From assembly GCF_019966515.1 (NCBI RefSeq), contig NZ_JAIMIB010000023.1, positions 1 to 57,874 of the forward strand: 57,874 nucleotides of DNA. The letters run 5' to 3'. The notes under the pieces were generated by a model that did not search any database, was not told the DNA's origin, and saw only the letters and a list, made by a program, of their open reading frames with translations. The DNA comes from Roseovarius aestuarii (GTDB lineage: Bacteria; Pseudomonadota; Alphaproteobacteria; Rhodobacterales; Rhodobacteraceae). Position numbers and translations under genes: made by a program. Positions 35,226-42,777 of the stretch are shown piece after piece (positions within the stretch are counted from its first letter, which is position 1; every line of letters starts with the position of its first letter).

Positions 35226-36418
35226 TGACAAACCTTCTTCCCCCTGCCCGTCTCGGGCATATTGCCGCCAATCGGGCGACCGGCGACGCCGCGTACCGGG
35301 TCTTGCCGCCTGAGGATTTCGCGATTGCCAGAACCGAGATTACCGCGTGGGATGGCTATGCCGAAACGCCGCTGGAGTCGCTGGCAGCGCTTGCGGGCCA
35401 CATCGGGGTAGGTGAAGTCCTCTACAAAGATGAAGGCCCGCGTTTTGGCCTTGGCAGTTTCAAGGCTCTGGGCGGATCTTACGCCGCGCAACGGGTGTTA
35501 CAGCGCGAAGTGTCAAAGGCGGTCGGGGCATGTGTCACGCTCGCTGATATCCGCACCGGAAAATACGCTGATGAATGCGCCAGGATCACGCTGGTGTCGG
35601 CCACAGACGGCAATCACGGCCGGTCGCTGGCCTGGGGTTGCCAGCGTTTCGGTGCCCCCTGCCGGATCTACATCCATGCCGAGGTCAGCGAAGGCCGCGC
35701 CCAGGCGATGCGCGATCTCGGCGCCGAGGTGATCCGGATCGAAGGTGACTATGACGAGTCGGTACGACTGGCCAAAAGCGAGGCCGAAGAAAACGGCTGG
35801 TTCGTCGTCTCCGACACGTCATGGCCCGGCTATTCGCTGCCGCCGCGCGACGTAATGTCGGGCTATGGGGTCATGACGCAGGAGATTAACGAGGCGCTGG
35901 ACCGTGCCCCAACCCATGTCTTCCTGCAGGGCGGCGTGGGCGGGTTGGCCGCTGGCGTGGTTGCCGGGCTTCGGCAATATTGGGGCGACGCTATGCCCCG
36001 CGTGATCGTGGTTGAACCCGAACTGGCGGCCTGCCTGTTTGAGAGCGCCAAGACCGGGACCGCAACAACCGTCGCGATCGACGAAGAAACCCTGATGGCG
36101 GGCCTGTCTTGTGGCGAGCCATCGGAACTTGCCTGGGAAATACTGGCGGAAGGGGTCAGCGACTTTCTTACCATCCCCGAAGCCATAGTCGCCCCCAGCG
36201 TCCGCCTGCTGGCCCGTCCGCTGGATGGTGACATGGCGATCGAGGCAGGCGAAAGCGCCATTGCCGGGCTGGCAGCACTGATCGCTATCCGGCAGGATGC
36301 AGTGCTGTCGCAAAAGCTTGGCATAGACGGGCAATCCCGGATCCTTCTTATCGGCTCGGAAGGCGTTACTGACCCCGAAATATTCGCCACGATTATGCGC
36401 GAAGAAGTTGCCGCCTGA
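35222..36418 (+). CDS. dpaL: Diaminopropionate ammonia-lyase-like PLP enzyme
   Basis: The 398-residue fold-type II PLP enzyme has the PLP-lysine in GSFKALGG (about 78-85), ATDGNHGRSLAWG, and the glycine loop QGGVGGLAAGV. These segments match diaminopropionate ammonia-lyase, which turns 2,3-diaminopropionate into pyruvate and ammonia. Coupling to an amidohydrolase suggests catabolism of an N-acylated diamino acid. The actual substrate could be another diamino or hydroxy amino acid. A perfect 9-bp inverted repeat follows the stop. Confidence 0.85.
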   Translation: MMTNLLPPARLGHIAANRATGDAAYRVLPPEDFAIARTEITAWDGYAETPLESLAALAGHIGVGEVLYKDEGPRFGLGSFKALGGSYAAQRVLQREVSKAVGACVTLADIRTGKYADECARITLVSATDGNHGRSLAWGCQRFGAPCRIYIHAEVSEGRAQAMRDLGAEVIRIEGDYDESVRLAKSEAEENGWFVVSDTSWPGYSLPPRDVMSGYGVMTQEINEALDRAPTHVFLQGGVGGLAAGVVAGLRQYWGDAMPRVIVVEPELAACLFESAKTGTATTVAIDEETLMAGLSCGEPSELAWEILAEGVSDFLTIPEAIVAPSVRLLARPLDGDMAIEAGESAIAGLAALIAIRQDAVLSQKLGIDGQSRILLIGSEGVTDPEIFATIMREEVAA

Positions 36419-36428
36419 AATCGCCAGA

Positions 36429-36462
36429 GCGCCGTTCGTGACCTGCGTAACATGAACGGCGC
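36429..36462 (+). terminator. Hairpin after the lyase gene
   Basis: GCGCCGTTC (36429-36437) pairs with GAACGGCGC (36454-36462) around a 16-base loop, 10 bases after the stop at 36418. There is no T run, so it may act as an RNA 3-prime end stabiliser rather than a strong terminator. Confidence 0.4.
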
Positions 36463-36567
36463 CCAACGCTCCCGACCTTGTGCAATTTTCTCGCTTTTCT
36501 CTCTTTGACAAAGAGGTAGGCGATAAATTTTGTTGTACATTGCAAAAATTGCGACTTTTATCGGATC

Positions 36568-37017
36568 ATGGATGATAAAGACCTGCAGATTCTGAAACTC
36601 GTGCAGTCGAATGCCCGCCTGACCGCCGATGCGCTCAGCCTTGAGGTTGGGTTGTCACCGCCCGCCATCCAGAAACGGCTGCGAAAGCTGCGGGATACCG
36701 GCGTTATCGAAAACGAAATTGCCGTATTGTCGCCCGCGAAGCTGGGGCGCGAGTTGACGGTGATCGTCCAGGTGGTGCTAGAGCGTGAGAACCGGATGTA
36801 TCTGGACACCTTCAAGCGCACGATGCGCAACGCGCCGCAGGTTCAGCAGTGTTACTATACCACCGGTGAGGCGGATTTCGTTCTGGTGATGACGGTCAAG
36901 AACATCAAGGAATACGAGGAATTCACCCAAGAGTATTTCTTCGATCAGTCGAATGTCAGCCGCTTCACGACCTCGGTGGTCATGGACCGGGTAAAGGTGT
37001 CACTGGATATTCTCTGA
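36568..37017 (+). CDS. Lrp/AsnC family transcriptional regulator
   Basis: This 149-residue regulator has an N-terminal helix-turn-helix (DLQILKLVQSNARLTADALS, continuing to about residue 50) and a C-terminal ligand-binding RAM domain (YYTTGEADFVLVMTVKNIKEYEEF, positions 92-115). It follows the amidohydrolase-lyase pair by 150 bases in the same direction and is the likely amino-acid-sensing regulator of that cluster. Confidence 0.92.
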   Translation: MDDKDLQILKLVQSNARLTADALSLEVGLSPPAIQKRLRKLRDTGVIENEIAVLSPAKLGRELTVIVQVVLERENRMYLDTFKRTMRNAPQVQQCYYTTGEADFVLVMTVKNIKEYEEFTQEYFFDQSNVSRFTTSVVMDRVKVSLDIL

Positions 37018-37037
37018 TCAGGGTCTGCTTATGCATC

Positions 37038-37589
37038 CTAGAACAGACGCAGGAACAGCACCACGAAAACAACCGGCACCAGCAGAGCGTGCAACACGTG
37101 GTCGAACCAATTGCTGCTGCCCCATCCCAGAACCCACAGCGCCTGACCCAACACCGCCAGCAGAGGGATGAAAAGACTACCGGTCAGCCACCCGTAGGCG
37201 CATAGCATCAGCACCATGATCGCCACAGGCACCGGCGCATAGCCGAAACGATACATATCGACCGGGATCACACCCATCGAGGCGGCCAGAAAGGCGATAT
37301 AGACCAGCAGGAACACCAGCAATTCGACCGAACCGAACGGATTAACCGGCACCCCTGCCGCCGCTGCCATGTGGCGCAGCGCCAAAAGCGGCAGAACAAG
37401 GCTCATCGGGCCGAGAACGGCCACGAAACCATGAAACGCCATGGTATCTCTTAGTAGAAACACGCTGATGAACCCGTTCAGGCAGGCCGCGATCAAAGCC
37501 ACCGAGGCCGGAAGAAAAAGCCCCGCCAGCGCATAGGTAACCCATCCCAGCAGGATCGCAACCGACGCATAGGTAACAACCCCGATCAT
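37038..37589 (-). CDS. Polytopic membrane protein of unknown function
   Basis: The 183-residue protein has about six membrane helices and few charged residues. The start overlaps the sialidase-fold gene stop by 4 bases (37586-37589), so the two are coupled. No family is recognised. It may anchor or transport for the partner protein. Confidence 0.72.
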   Translation of the reverse strand: MIGVVTYASVAILLGWVTYALAGLFLPASVALIAACLNGFISVFLLRDTMAFHGFVAVLGPMSLVLPLLALRHMAAAAGVPVNPFGSVELLVFLLVYIAFLAASMGVIPVDMYRFGYAPVPVAIMVLMLCAYGWLTGSLFIPLLAVLGQALWVLGWGSSNWFDHVLHALLVPVVFVVLFLRLF

Positions 37590-38698
37590 TGCGTCGCCAC
37601 CCAGGCATCATTCAGCACATAAGCCCGGATGCCTCGTTTCGTGCTGTGCGAATAGGTCAGCAGAATGCCACCCGATGGCAGTCGCCGCAGCATCGGATAA
37701 CGCGCATCACCGGCATCGTCCTCGAACCGGTGGATCATCCGCCAGCTCGCGCCGCCATCCTCAGACACTGACATGCGCAGTTCGTGCCGGCGCTCTGCAT
37801 CATCATTCATCACCGCAAGGATGCGATCCCCTCCCAGCGACAACGCCGCCACCGGGGCACTTGAATTGGGAATGTCAGTCGGTTCCACTTCGGACCAATC
37901 CCGCCCGCCATTGCCGGTGCGGCTGATCCAGAGCTTCCAGCTTGGGTCGAAATCGCGAAGGAACGCCACTGCGCGGTTTTCATCCAGCGGCACGATCATC
38001 GGCTGGATCGCCTTGACGTTCGTCGCTGGCATCCTGCGCGTCTCGGTCACGCGGCCCTGTTCATCCAGGCGCGCCAACAACGAATAGGCGCTGCCCATTT
38101 CGAAATAGACGGGCAACGCGTGGCTACCATCGGCGTATTCAACCATCGGCGACTTCACCAGATGCGATCGGCCCAGAAGCGGTGACAGGTTAAGCTTGCG
38201 CGCCGACGCCGGACCATCTCTGCCCATCCGCACATCCGCGACCGAAGCCATTGCCCATCCGCCAATCGACACCACCGTGGCATAGAGCGCCTTCGGCGCC
38301 GCCTCGTTCTGGATCGTATTACCAAGCGTGACCACTAGCTGGGGCGGGTCGAATGCCGATCCCAGACCGTGGCGGGTCGCGTAGGGCGCGGGATCCGATA
38401 TGTCCCAACCATCCCCCCGCCGGGTAAAATGAGCAGCGTGGATATCGACATCGGCCTGCGCCTCTTGCGATCCTTCGAACCAGACCAGTGAGAAATCTTC
38501 GCCTGCGCTTACGATACCAGGGGCATGCGCCTGTCCGGTCTCGGCGGTATAATCGAACAAGAGTTCGAAGAGCGGCGCCGCATCGGTGACCGGTATGTCC
38601 GGCACCGCAAATTGCCAGTTCAACGTTTCGTGGCGCAGGATCGCAACGGCGCTGAGACCAATGCTGATAAGGGCGAGGGCAAGGATGAGAAACTGCAT
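37586..38698 (-). CDS. BNR/sialidase-fold secreted protein
   Basis: The 370-residue protein has an N-terminal membrane or signal segment (about 3-21) and then a six-bladed beta-propeller of the sialidase/BNR type. Asp-box-like motifs SRTGNGGRDW and SEDGGASWRM are clear at about 265 and 320. The family includes exo-sialidases and many non-enzymatic binding proteins. It lies in an operon after COQ9 and the quinone oxidoreductase and before a membrane protein. The sugar substrate, if any, is unknown. Confidence 0.78.
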   Translation of the reverse strand: MQFLILALALISIGLSAVAILRHETLNWQFAVPDIPVTDAAPLFELLFDYTAETGQAHAPGIVSAGEDFSLVWFEGSQEAQADVDIHAAHFTRRGDGWDISDPAPYATRHGLGSAFDPPQLVVTLGNTIQNEAAPKALYATVVSIGGWAMASVADVRMGRDGPASARKLNLSPLLGRSHLVKSPMVEYADGSHALPVYFEMGSAYSLLARLDEQGRVTETRRMPATNVKAIQPMIVPLDENRAVAFLRDFDPSWKLWISRTGNGGRDWSEVEPTDIPNSSAPVAALSLGGDRILAVMNDDAERRHELRMSVSEDGGASWRMIHRFEDDAGDARYPMLRRLPSGGILLTYSHSTKRGIRAYVLNDAWVATQ

Positions 38699-38705
38699 CG
38701 GCGTC

Positions 38706-39689
38706 TCAGGCGACCTTCAGGACAATCTTGCCGATATGACCGCTGCCCTCCATCCGGGCATGGGCCTGCGCCGCATCGGTCAGCGCGTATTCACTGTCCA
38801 TCACCGGTGCGATCCTGCCCGCCTCCAGCATTGGCCAGACCTGCTCGCGCAGCGCCTCGGCAATCGTGGCTTTGGCCAGATCGCTTTGAGGCCGCAACGT
38901 GCTGCCGGTGATGGTCAACCGCCGCATCATGATCTGAGCGAAATTTAACTCCACCTTCGGGCCTTGCAAAAACGCGATCTGTATCAGCCGGCCTTCATCG
39001 GCCAGGGATTTGACGTTGCGTGGCAGGTAGTCGCCGCCGACCATGTCGAGGATCAGGTTGGCGCCGCCCTCGGCGCGCATCGCCTCGACGAAATCCGCCT
39101 CCCGGTAGTTGATCGCCTGTTCGGCGCCGAGATCGCGGCAGACCGCGCATTTCTCATCCGACCCGGCGGTGGTGAACACCCGGGCACCGAAAGCATGGGC
39201 AAGCTGAATTGCCGTCGTCCCAATGCCGCTTGACCCGCCATGCACCAGAAACCGCTCACCCGCCTTTAGCCCGCCACGCATAAAAACGTTGGACCAGACG
39301 GTAAAGAACGTCTCGGGCAGGCACGCCGCCTGATCCAGCGACAGGCCCGCGGGCACGGGTAGGCAATGGGCGGCAGGCGTGGCGACATATTCGGCATAGC
39401 CGCCACCCGGTAAAAGCGCGCAGACCTGATCTCCGATCTGCCAGTCGCTGACGCCCTCCCCCAACGCTACAACCTCTCCGGCACCTTCCAGCCCCGGCAG
39501 GTCACTGGCGGTCGGCGGTGGCGCATAAAGGCCCGCGCGTTGCAGCGCATCGGGGCGATTGACCCCCGCGTAGGATAGTCGAATCACCACTTCGCCCTGG
39601 CCCGGGGACGGTCTCGGGCGCTCGGTCAGTTGCAGCACATCCGGCCCGCCGGACTCGGTGATTTCCACAGCCTTCATCATATCACCCAT
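38706..39689 (-). CDS. Zinc-independent quinone oxidoreductase (MDR family, PIG3-like)
   Basis: The 327-residue NADPH-dependent reductase has the MDR pattern: N-terminal KAVEITESGGPDVL, YAGVNRPDALQRAGLY, the nucleotide site HGGSSGIGTTAIQLA (about 150-164) and no zinc ligands. The PIG3/TP53I3-type quinone reductases share these features. An AAGGAG site 7 bases before 39689 supports that start. It lies 27 bases after COQ9, so a link to quinone metabolism is possible. Confidence 0.9.
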   Translation of the reverse strand: MGDMMKAVEITESGGPDVLQLTERPRPSPGQGEVVIRLSYAGVNRPDALQRAGLYAPPPTASDLPGLEGAGEVVALGEGVSDWQIGDQVCALLPGGGYAEYVATPAAHCLPVPAGLSLDQAACLPETFFTVWSNVFMRGGLKAGERFLVHGGSSGIGTTAIQLAHAFGARVFTTAGSDEKCAVCRDLGAEQAINYREADFVEAMRAEGGANLILDMVGGDYLPRNVKSLADEGRLIQIAFLQGPKVELNFAQIMMRRLTITGSTLRPQSDLAKATIAEALREQVWPMLEAGRIAPVMDSEYALTDAAQAHARMEGSGHIGKIVLKVA

Positions 39690-39716
39690 CGCCTCACTCC
39701 TTATTGCTGCCCTTGA

Positions 39717-40403
39717 TCAGGGTCTTGTCCATCGGCCCGGCATCCCGGCCTGTTGCCCACCCTGCGGCGCTTTTATTCTGCCCACAAAGGCCAGCGGCCC
39801 CGCCATCAGGCCGCTCAGCAGCTTGTTCTCCCGCATCTGCGCCTTGAATTTCTCGATCTGCATCACATCCTCAATCCGCCGATCAAGAAACTCGTTCGTC
39901 GCCTGATGACCGGGGCTGTCATCGCCCAACCAGTAGAGCACCGTCGCACTGTAAACCCCCGACAGCGTCATGCGTTTGGTGTACCAGTTGATATCGTTCG
40001 AGCTATCGCCAAGCGCCACCCAGATTCGATCGCAGGTTTTCCAGATCAGATGCGCACCATCCGCCGCGTAGACCGGTAGCGAAAACAGCGCCATTCCCCG
40101 GCGGACAAGCTCCTTGTCCTCAACCGCATCAAGCCGCGCACGCACGGCAAAGGTAATCCGGTCACGGAATTTCATCTCGGTCAGATCGGCGGCCCCGATC
40201 ACTGCCAGCATGGCCTGATCGCCTGCTTCATGATAGGCCAGCGCCAGGTCGACCGCGCCGCGCGGACAGACCGCGCGGGCCACGCCAAGCTCAATCCCGG
40301 CCTCATCGATGGCGGCGCGAAAGGTCGCCTCGCCCCAGCCGTCAAAGGGCACGTGATTCTTCGCCGCTTCGAGCAGTTTAGCCTTGATTTCATGGTTCGA
40401 CAT
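39717..40403 (-). CDS. COQ9-family ubiquinone biosynthesis protein
   Basis: The 228-residue protein has the helical TetR-like N-terminal part and the C-terminal COQ9 segment (WKTCDRIWVALGDSSNDINWYTKRMTLSGVY, about 121-151), where lipids and COQ7 bind in eukaryotic homologues. Bacterial members are typically divergent from rpsU, exactly as here. The ATG at 40403 is preferred to the GTG 3 bases before it because of the spacing from AGGAGG. Confidence 0.9.
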   Translation of the reverse strand: MSNHEIKAKLLEAAKNHVPFDGWGEATFRAAIDEAGIELGVARAVCPRGAVDLALAYHEAGDQAMLAVIGAADLTEMKFRDRITFAVRARLDAVEDKELVRRGMALFSLPVYAADGAHLIWKTCDRIWVALGDSSNDINWYTKRMTLSGVYSATVLYWLGDDSPGHQATNEFLDRRIEDVMQIEKFKAQMRENKLLSGLMAGPLAFVGRIKAPQGGQQAGMPGRWTRP

Positions 40404-40498
40404 CACGTCCTCCTGCTATTGGCGCCACCCTAGACAAAAGAAAAGCGCTTTGCTATACGGCCACTTCCTGCAATCTCTTGCAACTTTAACTTAGGAAG

Positions 40499-40511
40499 GT
40501 GGTGACACCAC
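40499..40511 (+). promoter_or_regulatory. rpsU: Hairpin over the rpsU ribosome-binding region
   Basis: GTGGT (40499-40503) and ACCAC (40507-40511) form a perfect stem directly before the start ATG at 40512. The stem takes in the 3-prime part of the Shine-Dalgarno sequence (GGAAGGTGG). It could allow translational control of S21. Confidence 0.4.
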
Positions 40512-40718
40512 ATGCAGGTTAGTGTTCGCGACAATAATGTCGATCAGGCGCTTCGTGCCCTGAAGAAAAAGCTGCAGCGCGAAGGCGTGTTCCGTGAAAT
40601 GAAGCTCAAGCAACATTTTGAGAAACCGTCCGAGAAAAAAGCGCGCGAAAAAGCTGAAGCGATCCGCCGTGCCCGTAAACTGGCCCGGAAGAAAGCCCAG
40701 CGCGAAGGGATGCTTTAA
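40512..40718 (+). CDS. rpsU: Ribosomal protein S21
   Basis: A 68-residue basic protein with the S21 pattern: [21 protein letters not shown] at the N-terminus and a long Lys/Arg-rich helix at the end ([17 protein letters not shown]). It is divergent from COQ9, as is common in alphaproteobacteria, and is followed by a strong terminator. Confidence 0.97.
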   Translation: MQVSVRDNNVDQALRALKKKLQREGVFREMKLKQHFEKPSEKKAREKAEAIRRARKLARKKAQREGML

Positions 40719-40758
40719 GCACCCGTCGTCAGCTTTGGAAACACTTGAAAATTGATGA

Positions 40759-40791
40759 CCCCCGAGGCCCTGCCGCGGGGGTTTGTCTTTT
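40759..40791 (+). terminator. Rho-independent terminator of rpsU
   Basis: CCCCCG (40759-40764) pairs with CGGGGG (40776-40781), followed by TTTGTCTTTT. It stands 40 bases after the rpsU stop. Confidence 0.9.
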
Positions 40792-40902
40792 CTACCGCCC
40801 AAGCATTCATGCGACTGAGCCAAAGATCTATTTGTTGATTTGAGGCGGCAGATGACCGGTTTGATGTCCAGACCTACAGTTACGAATGGCCTGAAGTTCC
40901 TT

Positions 40903-41334
40903 CTACAGGTGAGGCATCGCTATCCACCAGATATTGCCACATGGGTCCTTGATACCGGCCATTCGCTCCCCATGCGGACGATTGTTTGGCTCCATCAGAG
41001 TGGTAGCACCCAATTGCAACGCCAATTGGTACGCGTTGTCCGCATCTTCCACGTATATGTGCATCTGGGAAATATTAGCCGGGTATTCGTCAGTACTTTC
41101 ATTTAGCATGATCAAGGAGTTACCAATCAGCAAGCGTGCGTGCTGAATGCTTTTGTCATCGTATCTGCTTTCTTTGACCAGGGTTGCGTCGAATGCAGCG
41201 ACCAGAAAAGTCATTAGCCGGTCTGCGCCTTCAACTGTGAAATAGGGCGTGATCGTATGTTGCCCCGTATTAGCAATGCCTTCGCTGCCCACCAGAAAAT
41301 CCTTCGCGCTTTTGGAGCAAGGTGACAGACACAT
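40903..41334 (-). CDS. VOC-family (glyoxalase-like, PhnB type) protein
   Basis: The 143-residue protein has the beta-alpha-beta-beta-beta pattern of the vicinal oxygen chelate fold, with TPYFTVEGADRLMTFLVAAF at the start of the domain, MHIYVEDADNAYQLALQLG and DPCGNIWWIAMPHL at the end. This resembles PhnB-like proteins. The function is not determined by sequence. The start at 41334 is uncertain, as the leader before about residue 20 is poorly typical and has no clear ribosome site. Confidence 0.82.
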   Translation of the reverse strand: MCLSPCSKSAKDFLVGSEGIANTGQHTITPYFTVEGADRLMTFLVAAFDATLVKESRYDDKSIQHARLLIGNSLIMLNESTDEYPANISQMHIYVEDADNAYQLALQLGATTLMEPNNRPHGERMAGIKDPCGNIWWIAMPHL

Positions 41335-41462
41335 TCAGAGTCTGCAATGTCCGCTTAGCCGACATCGGCGCAAGTGTAGACATCACGGACATGGCCTGAA
41401 AAGTGCTTGCGCCGCCCAATGCGATCGCGTGATGTAATGCCAGCACCGACAGGAGGACTTCG

Positions 41463-41930
41463 ATGGCCGAACATGACTATTGCGCCCGTGTGGTCTGGAC
41501 CGGGAACCGGGGTCAGGGCACCGTGACCTACAAGGGTTATGATCGGACGTGGAACGTGGAAACCCCGGACAAAGCCGTCATCCATTGCTCCAACGATCCG
41601 TTGCTGGGCGGTGATCCGACGCTGCATAACCCCGAGGATTTGCTTATCGCGAGCCTGAGCGCCTGCCACATGCTGTGGTATCTGCATCTGGCAAGCGATG
41701 CAGGGATCGCCGTGCAGGCTTATTGCGATGATCCGCTGGCCGTGGGTGAGACTGATCGTGCGGGTGCCAGCCGCTTTCTGCGCGCCACACTGCGTCCAAA
41801 GATCACTGTGCCTGCAGGCACCGATCTGGCCCGCGCCGACGCTATCCACCACGAGATTCACAAGACCTGTTTCATCGCGCGGTCGGTGAATTTCCCGGTG
41901 AGCTATGATGCTACATACGAAGACGCATGA
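41463..41930 (+). CDS. OsmC-family protein
   Basis: The 155-residue protein is a thiol-dependent peroxidase-fold OsmC/Ohr relative. Two conserved cysteines appear, in LSACHMLWYL (about 69) and HKTCFIARSVN (about 139), as expected for the redox pair. NPEDLLIASL is also typical. Its AGGAGGACTTCG ribosome site is good. Confidence 0.9.
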   Translation: MAEHDYCARVVWTGNRGQGTVTYKGYDRTWNVETPDKAVIHCSNDPLLGGDPTLHNPEDLLIASLSACHMLWYLHLASDAGIAVQAYCDDPLAVGETDRAGASRFLRATLRPKITVPAGTDLARADAIHHEIHKTCFIARSVNFPVSYDATYEDA

Positions 41931-41992
41931 TCACTCGCGTGGGAAGGTCTACTGGGCCGGGTCGCCTGTTGGCACAGGCAAATAGTCCGACA

Positions 41993-42607
41993 TCAAGCGC
42001 CGAGAGACACCCATAAAATCTTGGCATCTTCTTCACTGGTCGAAATGCAACCATGACCCATGCTGCTGTCGTAATACACGGAATCTCCGGCCTGCATTTG
42101 CAGTGGTCTGTAATGCTCAGTAAACAAGGTGACGGCGCCACTGATAACATACATGAATTCTTCCCCATGATGGCGTACCCATGAATCAAATTCGGCAACG
42201 TCACGTGCTTTGATCGTGCTGATATAGGGCAGCATCCGCTTGCTTGTGAGCTCAGTGCATAAGAGCTCGTGATTGTAAGTCCGGGTTGCCTGCTGTTCCC
42301 CGTCGCCCGACCGGGTGTAGTCCCTGCGACCGGAAATATCGCTTTTGGCCGATTGAACAAAGAGTTGCGGCGTTTCCAGTTCCAGCGTCTGCATCAGTCG
42401 GCGAATGATCTCGAAGCTGGGCCGTGTTTGGTTGTTTTCGATCTTAGAAAGGGTCGAGCGGCCGATCGCGGCGGCCTTGGCCGCCTCTTCCAGGGTAAGC
42501 CCCTTTTCCTTGCGCGCATCACGAATCATTTTTCCCAGAGTTTCACCATCCGGCGCTTCTGCAGCCTCAGCTGCGATCCCCGTTTCTTCTGCCTGAATGG
42601 GTTCCAT
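41993..42607 (-). CDS. XRE-family regulator with C-terminal cupin domain
   Basis: This 204-residue regulator has a helix-turn-helix (about 23-78: MIRDARKEKGLTLEEAAKAA, RSTLSKIENNQTRPSFEIIRRL) and a C-terminal cupin (about 128-200: SWVRHHGEEFMYVISGAV, QAGDSVYYDSSMGHG). Such XRE-cupin proteins sense small molecules. It is divergent from lpd, and the shared TTTCCTATAGG motif before lpd and glyA makes it the best candidate regulator of glycine/one-carbon genes. The ATG at 42607 is preferred to the TTG 6 bases upstream. Confidence 0.92.
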   Translation of the reverse strand: MEPIQAEETGIAAEAAEAPDGETLGKMIRDARKEKGLTLEEAAKAAAIGRSTLSKIENNQTRPSFEIIRRLMQTLELETPQLFVQSAKSDISGRRDYTRSGDGEQQATRTYNHELLCTELTSKRMLPYISTIKARDVAEFDSWVRHHGEEFMYVISGAVTLFTEHYRPLQMQAGDSVYYDSSMGHGCISTSEEDAKILWVSLGA

Positions 42608-42677
42608 GGGCAAAATTCTCCTTTTCTTTGCAGAGTTTAACCGGTGTATGATTTGGGGTCAAAGTTTCAATTAAAAC

Positions 42678-42713
42678 TCAACTGTTGATTTTAAGAGAAA
42701 AGTTTCCTATAGG
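42678..42713. promoter_or_regulatory. Operator region before lpd with motif TTTCCTATAGG
   Basis: TCAACTGTTGA (42678-42688) is a perfect palindrome. TTTCCTATAGG (42703-42713) is identical to 11 of 14 bases of the glyA palindrome at 24874. The region lies between the divergent XRE-cupin and lpd genes, so it is a natural place for the regulator to bind. Confidence 0.55.
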
Positions 42714-42777
42714 CGTCATAAGGTGCGCACTACGGTATACATTTTCAACAAAACCCCAGAATAACCCGGAGGAAACA

